In this document: in pieces, positions 1 to 11,751 of the stretch
Layout of the letters: each line of letters starts with the position of its first letter
Position numbering within the stretch: the stretch's first letter is position 1
Assembly: GCF_950023065.1 (NCBI RefSeq)
Contig: NC_088679.1
Location: 78,492,001-78,556,000, forward strand
Length of the DNA: 64,000 bases
Direction of reading: 5' to 3'
Source of the DNA: Planococcus citri
Lineage: Eukaryota > Arthropoda > Insecta > Hemiptera > Pseudococcidae
Translations under genes and position numbers: made by a program
The notes under the pieces: model-generated
Told to the model about the DNA's origin: nothing
The model's input: the letters and a program-made list of their open reading frames with translations, nothing else
Databases searched by the model: none

Positions 1-1120
1 AGCGATTCGCGATGATTAGTTCTTCGAGTTGTATTATTGGCGCGAAGGCATAAGTGAATGATGCAAATTTTAACATCGGATTCATTTTTTCGTGTGGTTT
101 TTTTTTTCTGTTCATCAACTCGTCTCGTTGCTGAAACTTTTCAATGGATGGAAAATCAATACCTCGCGAAGTCTACAACAGTTCATCGGCGGTGACGTCG
201 CAAATGTTGTTCGTTTCTTTCAGCATCGGAAGGGAAGGGTGAAGGGAGACGATTTTATTCTGTTTCGCATTTTCTACATTGTGGTTTGTGTCGACGAAGG
301 ATGAAGTATTTCCAAAGGTCTTCCACCTTGGGCTTGGAAGTTGGAAAGAACATTCGATTCTGAGCCTTTTTTCAGATATATTGATCTGTTTAAGATGATC
401 CATCCTTGATTCGAATCATTAGCAACTTTAGTTGTAATTCGCGTGATTAATAAAAATTATGAGCCTTGAATAACGTTCGCCAATCATCATTTTTTTTGCT
501 CATCGTCATTTTCATCACTGACGACGTTTCTTGGAATTTCCAGATACTTCATCAACTTTCGAATGATGTTTCATATTGTCAATTTTGGACGATTTTTAGG
601 TATTTTCGTGATTAGTGCCAATTTTATCATTTTTATAGGATTCTTTGTGAAATTTTATGGTCAAATTTTATCCCACTTCGATTATGCTTGATTGATTTTT
701 TTTTCATGTCATGTTTCATAATTTACACAATTTGAATTTCAATAAAATTTTGCTGAAATGCTGTTATATTTCATTCATTTTAGGTCATTTTAAAAGTACA
801 TATTTTTAAACCGTTCAAACAAGCTTTATTAAATTATGTGTTTTCGTACAATTTTTGTGAAAATCTGATTTGTGGAAATCCAATTATTTTTTCAATTAAT
901 TTAATTTTCAGCATTTTCAATTCCAATGGCCCAATTTCTACGTTATTTCTGACAAAATTTTATTCAATTTCAAGGTTTGATGAAAATTTCGTCATTTTTT
1001 TCTTTTATTCAAATTTCAGGTATTTTCAATCATTAATTTTTAATCAGTTTTTGTAACGTTTGTTCAATTGTGCTGTTTTTTTTTCAACTAATTTTCAATG
1101 CTTGAGAACTGAGAAGTCAG
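1..1120. other. AT-rich non-coding stretch
   Basis: I see no gene. The first 450 bases are of mixed composition. After that the sequence is made of short variants of T-rich words such as AATTTTCA and TTTTTGAC, which look like old, diverged repeat material related to the tandem repeat that follows. The open frames here are short and T-rich and resemble no family I know. Confidence 0.6.
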
Positions 1121-1124
1121 TTCG

Positions 1125-1490
1125 ATAAATTTTTATGCGATATGAAAAATATTTCATCAATTTTCAACGGTTTAACATTATCTAACTGGGCCAATTTGCA
1201 CAATTTTACACAACAGACCATTTCATTCAGTTTCGATGGTTTTTGACAAATTTTCATGGAATTTGAAAAACATTTCATTAATTTTTAATGATCTACGTAG
1301 TAGGCTATTTTTGCAAGATTTCACTCAAATTTTGAGACATTTCTCGTTTTGATGGTTTTTGACAGAAAATTTCATTTATGCAATTTGGAGAATATTTCGT
1401 GAATTTTTAATGATCAGCTAGGCTACTTTTGCAAGATTTGACTCGAATTCTAGGACATTTTCATCAAGTACTGATGGTTTTCGAACGTTT
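1125..1490. repeat. Tandem repeat, about 117-bp unit
   Basis: About three diverged copies of a unit that includes GATGGTTTTTGACA, an ATTTGAAAAACATTTCAT-like segment and a GGCTA-TTTTGCAAGATTT segment. The GATGGTTTT anchor recurs at 1235, 1351 and 1472, giving steps of 116 and 121. Similar but more decayed text occurs at about 3660-3960, so this is probably one block of a dispersed family. Confidence 0.7.
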
Positions 1491-2448
1491 TTATACCATT
1501 CTAACTATAGTTTTAACAATGTTTCATGCAACTATTGCAACGTTTTTGCGAAATTTTTCTAAAATTCCACCAATTTTTGGTAACTGAGTGATTTTTATGC
1601 TAAGTTTTTCAGTTTTTATGATACCTACTTCGAATTCTATTTTAGGTAATAATATTTTATGAATTTTTCGTAAAAAAAACTACAAACTTTTTTCTAAATA
1701 ACATAATTTTTATATTTTTAATGTCTTGTGGGTCCACAGCAAAAAATTTGGGTCTTCTGAACATTTTTCACACACCTCCTCTCCTTTTGAAACAACTTTT
1801 TTTGAAAATTGAAATCGAAAATAATTTGTTTGCAAAAACCAAATTTTTTCACATGCTTTACTCCACCCCCCCCCCCCTTCAAATTGATAATTTCGTTTTC
1901 AAACAAAATGTTTCTAAGGGAAGTTTCTTCTAAAGCAGTTTTATTTTTTTTAAAGAAAAGTATTTTGAAATGAGAAGTTTCCTTCAAAAATGAAAAATGA
2001 ATAGTTGATTTTTGAAGTTTTCATTTTTCAAAGTTGCGAGGTCAAGGACAAATTTTGATCAGCGACAAACAATTTTTGAAAATATTTGTTTTCTTTGGTT
2101 CAGTACAAAAGTTCTATTCAAGCTTTTGTTCCACGCAGTTTCCATTTTCCTTTCATCATACATGAAGTTTACTTACAGTTTTTCTACAAAAATTAAGATT
2201 GTGTGTACTGTGTACCTATACCTAACTACCTACATATTTTCTGTTCAAAAATGAAATTTTCAGTTTCTTCCATTTTTAAAACTGAAGAATGCATTTTCTA
2301 TTTTAAAATGAAGTTTACGCAAAATTTCTTCAAAAATAAAGTTTTCATGCTTATTATTTCCTTCCAAAACGACATAAAGTTTATTTTCTGTCCAAAATAA
2401 AAAATGAAGTTTTCATTTCCTGTTAAGAAATTACACCTGCATTTTCTT
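1491..2448. other. AT-rich non-coding stretch
   Basis: No gene seen. It contains a run of 12 C at 1866-1877 and several variants of AAAATGAAGTTTTCATTT between 1980 and 2420, a weak dispersed or tandem motif with irregular spacing. Confidence 0.5.
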
Positions 2449-3509
2449 CAGGGTGTCCACTCATTTCTGGACATGATTTTCCCTGACTTTTCCAGGTTTT
2501 CCAGACCAATTTTTCCATTTTTCCAGACAATTTTTTTAAAATCTTCTATGCTTACCCCACACTTTAATTGAAGAGGAATTTTGGGAGGGGGGGTGTAATT
2601 TTATTTCATAAGCTTCTCTTCGAACTGGATACTTCTTCGGATATAAAAAACAGCTAAACTTCGATCATCAACTTTTTAAATTAAAAATAAATAAATAAAT
2701 AAAACATGCATCAATTTTGGCCAGTTCATACAATATTCATATGACTTATAAAAATTTTTCTTTTGTTTTTTGGATTTTTGGAGACCTGAAAATATGAAAT
2801 TTGTTCACTTTAAAACGAGAAACAAATTGGCCCGAGCGAATCGCTCGGGCTAGAACTTTTGAAAATTTCCATTCCGAGATGCCTAAAAACGAGGTTTTTT
2901 TAATGCAAAGAGTTTATTTTTTGGTTTCTTAAATTTCAATATTGGAATGATGTTTTTTTGAAAGAAGTTACGTTGGAAAAAGAAAAGAGAACAGGCTCGA
3001 GCGAAAGCTTCTAAAAATTTGCATTTCGAGAGGCATAAAAACGAGGTTTTTTCATGCCAGCACAAGTAGTATTTTTTGGCTTTTAAAATTTTAGAATTTG
3101 AATGATTTTTTTTCGAAGGAAGTTGATTTTGACAAAGAAAACAGAACAGGCCCATGCGAGGGCGAAAACTCTTGTAAATTTGTATTTCGAGATGCATACT
3201 AATTGTGTAAAAACGATTTTTTTTTGTGAGTTCATTTTTTGGTTTCAAAACCTGATTTTTATTATCTAAGTATGTATCTAGAAATGGTAATTTTGCCTTT
3301 GAAAAAGAAAAGAAAACAAGCCCGAGCGAAGCGAGGGCAAAAGCTTTTGAAAATTCGTCTTTCGAGAAGTAAAAAATAACGTTTTTCTATCATCACAGGT
3401 CCTTATCCAAAATTTGCAATTGATCGTTTTTTCAAAATTCCAGGGATTTTGCGTGAAAATTACGAAATTCCCTGACTTTTCCAGGTTTTCCAGTCTTGTG
3501 GACACCCTG
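2449..3509. mobile_element. Non-autonomous hAT-like DNA transposon
   Basis: The ends are exact 12-bp inverted repeats, CAGGGTGTCCAC at 2449-2460 and GTGGACACCCTG at 3498-3509. TTCTTCA lies at both borders (2444-2450 and 3510-3516), overlapping the first two bases of the left end, so a 7-8 bp target duplication with one change is plausible. A 24-bp segment beginning CCCTGACTTTTCCAGG is repeated identically and in the same orientation inside each end (2481-2504 and 3470-3493). CAGGG termini and 8-bp duplications are typical of hAT elements. There is no transposase frame, so it would depend on a helper. The middle is filled by a tandem array. Confidence 0.75.
2831..3380 (+). repeat. Tandem array (about 165 bp) inside the hAT-like element
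   Basis: Four diverged copies whose anchor, CCCGAGCG or a variant, sits at 2831, 2996, 3151 and 3321, giving steps of 165, 155 and 170. Each anchor is followed by an AAAAGCTTTTGAAAATT-like segment and a TTTCGAGAGGCATAAAAACGA-like segment. The first copy starts with a near-perfect palindrome (9-bp arms, one-base centre). Single copies of the same unit are dispersed at about 17.7, 29.0, 60.2 and 63.9 kb, so this is a genome-wide family that expanded here. Confidence 0.75.
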
Positions 3510-4540
3510 TTCTTCATGTTGTCTAAAACTGAAGTGATTGTCCTACTTAATCCCCCCCCCCCCGTTGCTGACACTTTGGGGGGATATTTTATAATTTCGA
3601 AATATTTTTAGAAATAAATAAATAAATATTGATTGATTGATATTTTGTTTCGTTTTCGCCGATGTGTTTTATTAATTTTTAGTCAATTTCAACATTTAAT
3701 CAAATTTTCAAGCACTTTTTGCAAAACTTTTGTTCAATGATGTTGATTTTTCGTAAATTTACGGTAATTTTTCACAACTGGAGGTCAGTTTAATACTTTT
3801 TTTTAATACTTTCTCCAATATCATCCAAATTCGAAAATATTTCATCAATTTTTAGCAATTATTTTCATTGATCTAAGCGATTCATTCGACCAGAATTTCA
3901 CTCAGATTTCAACACATTTTCTCAACATTTTGTCGGATTTAATATTCCATCAATTTTCGGTAACACGAAATGATTTTTAAAGGTACCAATTTTTCCTTCT
4001 CCGCTTCTTCAATTCTCACTAAAAGTGAAAAATTTTCTACCATTATGCAAACTAAAATTTGATATCAATTGACATCATCTTCTCATTGTCAGTAATTCAG
4101 ATGGAGATTTAAAAAAAATTAATTCCCCCCTCCACCCTAAATAGAGGAACATTCAACAACAACTCTTCTTCTCCACCTCAGCCATTGTCTAAATTTCCGA
4201 AGAAAACTCACAGAGAAATTCAACGAACTTCGCTTCCTCGGAGGAAAAATACAATACAAAGATACCTGAACCATCAAAAAGCCGCGAATAATTTGATACT
4301 TGCCTACATAAGTAGGTATAAGCACATCCCACACTTCATCACGTCATCTTGTACACAAAACGCGAAGATACATTTCCGCACACTATACAGCGGGCAGCGC
4401 ACTTCTCACGCAGTCATCGAATAATAAGCGCACGTACTCGAAGTGGAAGGAGGCAAAGAACGAAAGAAAGAAAAAAAAATGAAGATCAGGAAAAAAAATG
4501 AAAGAAAGACAAATGATCTAACGGGTTATTGCGGGCGTAC
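3510..4540. other. AT-rich non-coding stretch
   Basis: No gene recognised. It has a 12-C run at 3552-3563, decayed text of the 1125-1490 family at about 3660-3960, and purine-rich GAAA-type sequence at 4440-4510. Confidence 0.5.
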
Positions 4541-5460
4541 ATACGGCGTTATAAGAACACATAATAATACGCTATAGGATAAAAACTCGTAGTAGTACCG
4601 CGCCAAGAAGTGTCGATGTGGGGGCAAGACGACGCGACGGGGGGGCAGAGGGGGCCCAAGACGCGCAACGGTGTGTGCCGCGAAGTTCACACCGACAACA
4701 ATCGATTATGAGTTATTACAATATGCCAAGGCGTTATTATATGACTCTCTGAAACCGTAGCACTCTTCTTGCTCTGCGTGTCCTCCTTCTTATATACGTA
4801 CGTTCTCTACCTCCACCATCCTCCTACCATTCGCGTCTAGCGGCGCCAACACTTATCCGCGTCACCATCACCGCCATCCAATCCTCTTCCTCATACCGAA
4901 CTGTTCCCTCTCTTCGCTGCCACCAACAGTGTGTCTTGTTTGTGTGATTTTGTATACGTACGAACGTCGAACGCTGACGCAGCAGTATTTTTCGCAAACT
5001 AGACGCGACGACGACGTTAGCGCCGACAAACATCGACACATTTGCGAGGAGTCACGTTGCGCGCCAATTTCAAATTTTACTCCTTATGAACTTTCATATC
5101 GTGGCGTGGTGGTGGTGGGCCCAACCTCTCGTCATAAGTTGTCGCGTCGATTTCGATACGCTGAACCTACTTATATAAAGCTGTCATAACGCGCTTGCGA
5201 GCGTTTAAATAATACTACAGATGCCACGACGATGGACGCTTCGACTCAGCGTATTGGTTGAACTATTTCTTACTTAACTCCACCTACAGACTGCGAGGCG
5301 TGTTCGTGTTACGTATAAAATCATAATCATAACTCTTTGGGTACCAGTACTATACACTATACTGACTCTCTCTCTTATTCTGTGCTAGTACACGCATTCG
5401 TTGCGTCGTTGTCGTTGTTGTTGCTGTAGACGACTGAATAAGTAGGCAGAAGGTTCCCTA
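4541..5460. other. GC-richer, more complex block
   Basis: Composition shifts: many CG dinucleotides, CGACGACGACG-type runs and few long A or T runs. Short open frames exist on both strands at 4824-5189, but they overlap each other and show no family motif. Such blocks could be regulatory DNA, an untranslated first exon or simply less repeat-invaded sequence. I cannot decide from sequence alone. Confidence 0.35.
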
Positions 5461-7655
5461 CACGTATTCGAGTAAACCTGACTAAGAGAATGAAGCCTAG
5501 TGGGTACCTGGTATTGAGTGCTTCCTCAAGTGCTAATCACAAGCTGCATTCTCTGGTTGCATTTCTACTTGACATTCGCCATTGATCTCAGAATATCTCA
5601 GCAATCACTGATCAATTCATTTCAACTTCACATACATCAAATTGAATCACTCTAGCCTAAATGGATAGTGCCCAATCAGCCTACTGAGCAACCTACAATG
5701 CCTGTATTGTTAAATGTTGGTGCCATTAGGCATACCTAATTATCGTACTATCAATCTCGTATAAGTTTTCAGCAACTTGGTGTCAGTGTTGTTGCTTCAT
5801 GTTTGGTATCGATAGGCTCGATAGCTCTGCAGTAGTGTTCAACAATCACTGAATAGTCCATTAGGTAGTTGGGAGGGGGGAGAGGGAGACATGGTGGTCC
5901 GAACCCAGTCCTGATCCCTGACCTCGAAAAATCTGGCGATTATTTTCAATGAACTTTTCACTTTTCATTTCAGCAAAATTACTTTTCTGAATAGTGCACA
6001 TCTCTATAACAAAATGTATATTAAATTGATTCAAAATTGCATGGATTGGAACAAAAAAGATGGAGGATTCAATTTCCCAACAGTAAAATGCCATCAGATA
6101 CTAGAAGGAGCTCTACTGACAAGAAGGGAGCTTTTTGAAATGGCACTTCCCACCGTCAACAAAATCAAGGCTGATCAAGAGACCATGCTACTCCCACCCC
6201 AACCAAAATTTCAGTTCAGAAATTCATTTTTCAATTCTTGAAGTTGTTTTTGAAGATTTAAAAAAATTAAAAAGCCAAACCTGTTCTAAGGGCAATATTA
6301 AAACTTTTTCATAAAAATATCAATTTTGTCTAGAAAAGTGAACCAATGTGAATAATTCCTTCAATTCAACTCCCACAAATCAACATTTACGATTTTCAAA
6401 CTATTCTAGAGCCTCCAGCGATTCTTCAATAATTTTCTCCAAAACTTTCAAATCGCTCTCAAGGATGCAAAAATAAACCTTGAAACCAATAACTTTGGTC
6501 GGTGCGTGTCGGACACTCATTTGACCGTTTCAAGAGGTCATCGCGAAATTCCAGAACTGACAGTTCAAAAATGATTTTCTGATTCTAGAAAATGTGAGGA
6601 AAAAGATAAAATTTTCAGAGCAAGTGTCTTCGTAGAAAATTCTCAAAAAATTAGCTCGGATTTTTTTTAATCCTCCACCAAAATACCCAGCTGATTTTCC
6701 GTCAAAATTCCATTTTACCAATTTTTAAAATTTTTGCAAGTCAAGTTTTTCAAATTTCAACGCCCCCTCCCTCCCCAAAATAATCATAATTTGAAAAAAC
6801 GCACCCATAATAGGCTATATTGTCTTCTCCTCTCATCTTTATCGAACTACCTATCACAAAAACCTTGTAATCACTATAGAAAAAAATTTAGGTATTGGAT
6901 TTTTGTAGATAAAATTCCATCAGACTTGAACCTCTCCTCTTCTCCCCTCCACCAGTCCACCTTTAAAATTCCAAATCATCACGAAATTTTCGACCTTTCA
7001 AAAAAAATCCTCCCACATCCATCAAATCTCTACTCGATCGACCTTCGATAGCACATCCAATCTCTAGTCTTGTTTTTTTTTTCGTTTAATCGACGAAACT
7101 ACGTAACTTGTTTACTTAGATATTCATTTATTATACCTGCACACGATGAGAAACAACAAAATTTTAATAACAATTATAATAACAGTAATAATTTTATTCA
7201 ATACCCAAAATGAAGAGTTTTTTCGACGAGGTAGGTAGATATCGTCTGATGTGTCTACACGATCACTCGACTCTAAAACAATCGCAATTGACTTTTTTGG
7301 GGCCTTTAGTGAGATTTCAATTTGCTCCGAAAGGACTAAAAGAATCTTGAGAAACTGTAAGCTCAATTTTGGTCGATGCTTTGTCGGTGGTTACCAGAAT
7401 ATTCCGGAAGTGCCAGTTCAAAAGTGAATTTTGACCTACATATTTTGTGAATTCCAGAAAATCTTAGAATTTCCAAATTTTTCCAGTAATGCGAATGTTT
7501 TTGAATCGTTTGACCGTGTAGAGACCCACCAAACGATATCTTGCCCAACACCCTGCTCATTATTTACAGAGCTCGTAATTGAAGAAAAAAAAACTTTAAT
7601 ACCCTAAAGTAGGTAAGTCAAAAAATTAAAAAACGTGAGCAAGACGTTTTCACAC
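5461..7655. other. Non-coding stretch, nothing recognised
   Basis: Mixed sequence becoming AT-rich after 6240. A 75-codon frame starts at 6014 on the plus strand, but it has no recognisable domain and no convincing splice context. I do not call it a gene. Confidence 0.5.
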
Positions 7656-7659
7656 AAAT

Positions 7660-8420
7660 AGCTAAAACATTTCGTTTAAAAATGTGAAAAAATTATTTTT
7701 TGGCAATCACTGGCAAGAACTTGATTTTTTTCTCAAATTTTTGCTAAAACACAACTTTTTGGCAACTTTTGACATTAAAGTGAGCATTTATAGTAAAAAA
7801 AAGCGAGATTTTGACCATTTAGCGACAAGCTGAGAGCTTTTGTGGTAAAAAAGTGAAATTTTATAGCACTGTTAAGCAAAAAACTGATAGGTAAAGAATG
7901 AACCAAAACTAAAACTGATGCTTTATGACGGTTTTTGACAATTTTAGAAAAAAAAATTCTACACAATTTGATAAAAGTGAGAATTTTACTTGATTTTTGG
8001 AAAAAACAATAGATTTGTTTTTTTTTTACACGGATTTTGGCAGATTTTCGAGAATCTGGATTTTGGCAGATTTAAAATCTACGAGAATCTACTGGGATAT
8101 TAGTTTTTGAAAATGGATTTTGGATTTTACTTGAAGAGAGAAGACTTCTAATGTGATGGGGATTTAAAAAGTGTTTAAAAAAGAGATTCAAAAAACGTCC
8201 AAAAATCAGATTTTTGAGAATCCGTGTAAGAAAAACAAATCTATTATTCATTTTGAAAATCACTGGCAAACACTTTTTGGCAGAAAAAGCGACTGTTTTT
8301 GAAAAATATTTACAAAAGCAAGACTTTGACAATTTTTGGTAAAAAAAAACAGGCTTTTTGGCAATTTTTGAGGAAAAAGAGAGAGACATTTGAGAGTTTT
8401 TGCAAACACGCGAAAACTTT
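7660..8420. repeat. Degenerate array of TTTTTGGCAA-type units
   Basis: Many diverged copies of a 35-50 bp phrase of the form TTTTTGGCAATTTTTGAC followed by AAAAAAG. The same texture forms larger blocks at 25020-26345 and 29220-29835. Unit boundaries are too decayed to define an exact period by eye. Confidence 0.55.
8008..8245. repeat. Inverted repeat, possible small MITE
   Basis: Arms at 8008-8036 and 8219-8245 match over about 27 bases apart from the length of a T run. Each carries AATAGATTTG at its outer end and TTACACGGATT at its inner end. Weaker complementarity extends outward to about 7990 and 8262. No target duplication was found, so its status as a transposon is uncertain. Confidence 0.5.
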
Positions 8421-8689
8421 ACCCAGTAATACCAAGATTAGGAAAAATTGGATTTTTTTTAATCTTTCAAAAAAAAACAACAACAACACTGCCTTCCAAA
8501 ATATTTTAATCCCCCCCACCGGCCCCACCTCCATAAACGACCTTCCTCAATTTTTTTTATTTGGACTTTGTAATTCCTTACTTTGGAGTTTACTTTTTCA
8601 TTAATTTGACATCAATTAAGGTATGTAATACCTAATGATTACATATAAAACCATCATTACATTAATTTCATATTTTTTATGTGTGGGAA

Positions 8690-8838
8690 AATCGGATTTT
8701 CCACTTTTTTTTATTTTTCACTACCTTTCAACTTCAAGCAAAATTGCTGAAAATCACTACTTTTTCACTACTTTTACTACAGACTTCCAAAATCACTACC
8801 TTTTCACTACTTTCACTGCCTGTAGGCTAAACACCCTG
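8690..8838. repeat. Dispersed repeat ending in ACACCCTG
   Basis: A stretch rich in the word TTTTCACTAC ends with AAACACCCTG at 8829-8838. A sister copy at about 53745-53816 has TTTCACTACCTG and ends in GACACCCTG. ACCCTG is the complement of the CAGGGT terminus of the 2449 element, so these may be single ends of related hAT-like elements whose partner ends are lost. Confidence 0.5.
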
Positions 8839-8951
8839 TAAGATTTCCTATGACATGTGTTAGTGTAATAACATAAGTATACATTCAACTTACTCATAAT
8901 GATACTGTGTGCGAAAGTAGTAGCTCTTTTAATCTCAATGTCAAAATTTGA

Positions 8952-8992
8952 TACTCACCTAGAACAAAGAAACAAAATACATAGTCGATTAG
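8952..8992 (-). promoter_or_regulatory. Candidate recursive splice site (ratchet point)
   Basis: Reading the minus strand, CTAATC (8992-8987) fits an insect branchpoint. A T-rich tract follows and ends in TTTCTTTGTTCTAG, and the AG (8960-8959) is joined directly to GTGAGTATC. A 3' splice site fused to a strong 5' splice site with no exon between them is the layout of zero-length exons used to remove very long introns stepwise, as known in Drosophila. A second site with the same layout lies at 36696-36732. No exon has been identified in the window, so function is inferred. Confidence 0.45.
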
Positions 8993-8997
8993 TCTGA

Positions 8998-9017
8998 GGT
9001 TAGGTTAGGTTAGGTTA
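8998..9017 (+). repeat. Interstitial telomere-like (TTAGG)n run
   Basis: Four perfect GGTTA units, equivalent to TTAGG, the telomere repeat of most insects. At four units it may be chance, a repair scar or a degraded interstitial telomeric site. Confidence 0.6.
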
Positions 9018-11268
9018 AATATTTTAAAATAATTATATATTCAAAGTGAAACTAGGAGTGCAGAGGGCAAAATTGAGAAATTACGTTCATCGAAGTACTT
9101 TGAAATATAAGGTCTCATATGTTTCTCCAATTCCTCGAATTATAATCAGTTCTCATTTGTGTGGAGGGTATTCCAGCTATTGAGGTGGTACACGTCTACC
9201 CAAAACTTCATAATAATTATGCTTTCACAATCGACATTCGTCCAGATAAAATCGATCTCATTCAACACACTCCTCTCTCCTCTCCATCTCTACGACACCA
9301 AAACACCATGGGAATGAGACTGTGAGGGGCAAACCAAGCCAAGCTAACACGTACATACATTGAACGCGCGGATCCATATACAATAATGGACAACACCGCC
9401 ATCATCATCACGACGAAGACAAGAACAATTACAAATTTATGTAACTATAATAAAATAGGTGTGGGTTTGATAGGTATATATTTGTAGAAAGGACGTGGCA
9501 GCCGCTTTAAGGAAATACTTGTACGCCTGTGTGATGCTATAGGTAAGGTAAAGGTAAAAAAAAAAAAAGGTTAAAGGTATCAGTAATATTGTCATATACA
9601 CACACACTCGCATATACATAGCAGCATCTGTAGGTATAGGATAGGTATAATGTATTATGACGACGACGACGATGGTTATTATGGTGATGGCGATGGCGGT
9701 GGCGGCGGCGGTCGCATTGAGAAGAACGAGAGAGGACGAGGATAAGGTAAAGGTTTATGAGTAACGCGTTCTTTGGTCGGTTTTGTTGTGCTGTGTGCGA
9801 TAGTTTATTAGTACCATTATTGAAACGTCTGCCCACAATAAACACTTCACGCCGATCCCGATACACGCGCAGAGAGCGCAGGCAAGACACACAAACCAAG
9901 TTGGGAAATTGGAGTTGCTGCGCGGATGCGACCAGCGTCCAGCGACCAGCCAGCCAGAGAGACTGCTGTGTGGCTGGCCAAGCCAAGGCGGAGGAGAATG
10001 GATGCTGTGTGGCTCTCTGCGGTCGAGTATGTACTACAACGAGTAAGGTATACCGTGCTATATAGGTAGAAGCGCGTTGTAAATTTTTTTTACGCTAATA
10101 ATATATTACACGATTGAATATTTATAATGTGCGAATCGAGCGATAGCCCGCCATATTACGAGTATGTACGGCCGCGAGAACATCGGCATCGCGTTCGAAA
10201 TATCACGCTCGCTGCGTCGTAATTTTCATTACAGTCGAAGCGATTACCTACTCCATAGGCTGGTACATACGTATATCGGCGAAACCGGTTCGAGGAGCGA
10301 GTCTGCCGTACTCACTACTCCGCTCCGGTCCGGTCCGCAGCGTCGTGCTGCAATGTACAGTACACGTACCTATACTATCGGAGTACATAGAGCAAAAAGT
10401 CTCTATACCTCTACGTACTAGGTACATCTACAACAAACGTATTCGCATAATATGTACTTGAGTCACCACTCTCAGCAGTCACTGTGTATCTAACATCTGG
10501 ATCTAGATACGTGTACCTATGTGTACACAGTACACACACAGCTTACAGAGTTGCGTACCTATATTCTGCATACTACGTGCGTAATTCGAGTATCGAGTAT
10601 TATGGTAGGTCTTCAATATATGCGAAAGTCTCGTAATCTCTTCAATCATAATGATATTTACAATGTTTACAGAGTACTTCATTTTAGAGAAATTTTTACT
10701 ATCGTGCATTCTCCTCATACAGTGCAGATTGCTTCAAAGGTCTTAATATTTGTAGTTCATGATCAGATGAAATGATCTAATTGATTGAATCAGTGATTTT
10801 CCCTGATTAAATGAATGTGCATCGCATACTCAACAAGGTTCACTGATTCAACGAGCAACAATGGTAAAAATCACTGATAAGGTTAAAGTGAACAAAATGA
10901 AAAACTAGGTTGGAGAATAAAGAATCGTTCGCTGATTCGGCGAGGAAATTCCATCAAGTCATATGTCAGTGACTTAATTCTGCCTTCTGACATGAAAATG
11001 TTTTCAACGAGGAGCGAAGGGTTAAAAATGTGCATATAAATTAGCTAAAGATTCATAACAATTAGTACATTTTTGTTTTTTTTTTCTTCAACTCTATGAT
11101 ATCAATATTTTTTTTCGAGTCTGTATTGGGTAAAGAAACAAATCTTAAAATTTAAGCGATCATTGGGAGAAATTACTTACATTCTTATCTTCCTCACCAA
11201 GATAGACTAAAGGTCGTGAATTTAATACGAAAGCGATTTCAGTTAAAACCGTTTGCATTTGTGTATAA
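9018..11268. other. Non-coding stretch with a simple-sequence and GC-richer core
   Basis: No gene recognised. At 9659-9714 there is a GAC/GGC-type triplet run. From 9720 to 10350 the sequence is GC-richer and of higher complexity. A 149-codon minus-strand frame at 9537-9986 is produced mainly by the triplet run (Arg/His-rich) and overlaps an open plus-strand frame. From 10780 on, the sequence returns to AT-rich text with several copies of CACTGAT or its complement. Confidence 0.5.
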
Positions 11269-11391
11269 GTGCTCACCTACATAGTGGGCAACTGAGCAAT
11301 TGAATCAAATTATTTTGTTTTGGTTGTCCCAATCACCAAACGGCTTTTGAAGTTGCGAGTTGATCGGTTGCCTCGCTATGTAGGTGAACAC
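11269..11391. mobile_element. Short MITE, 123 bp
   Basis: Terminal inverted repeats begin GTGCTCACCTACATAG at the left and, on the complement of the right end, GTGTTCACCTACATAG. Imperfect pairing extends about 12 bases further inward. TATAA lies directly outside both ends (11264-11268 and 11392-11396), which reads as a 5-bp target duplication, although a shorter TA duplication is possible. No coding capacity. Confidence 0.75.
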
Positions 11392-11751
11392 TATAAGATA
11401 ATAATTTAAAGAAAAAATTTTTTAGGCAAATTTTACTATACTAATTGAACGTTCATAGAAACCTACATGCCCACCAAGGAGACAACTCTGGAATGAATTT
11501 TCAATCTATTGAAGTGAAGTTTTCATTTTTATTATTGGGATGATAATTTTTCAAAATTTCATATTGATTTAATTAATTTGAACTGAGCAGCGTTATCCAT
11601 CACAATAAGAGAAGGAACACCTCTCAAGGCAAAAATGTTTCTCAATACTAATAAAAATTTGTAAGTATAGTCATATTGATTAAGTAACAATTCTAGATGT
11701 ACCTACTGCTAGCGTTGTCATACAGGTAGGTAAATATAAACCAAAAACCTT

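Noticed and set aside
2883..3248. 121-codon open frame on the minus strand
   Set aside because: It lies inside the tandem array of the hAT-like element and is just its repeat translated. No transposase motif.
9537..9986. 149-codon open frame on the minus strand
   Set aside because: Much of it is an Arg/His-rich translation of a GAC/GGC triplet run followed by TA-rich simple sequence. It overlaps an open plus-strand frame.
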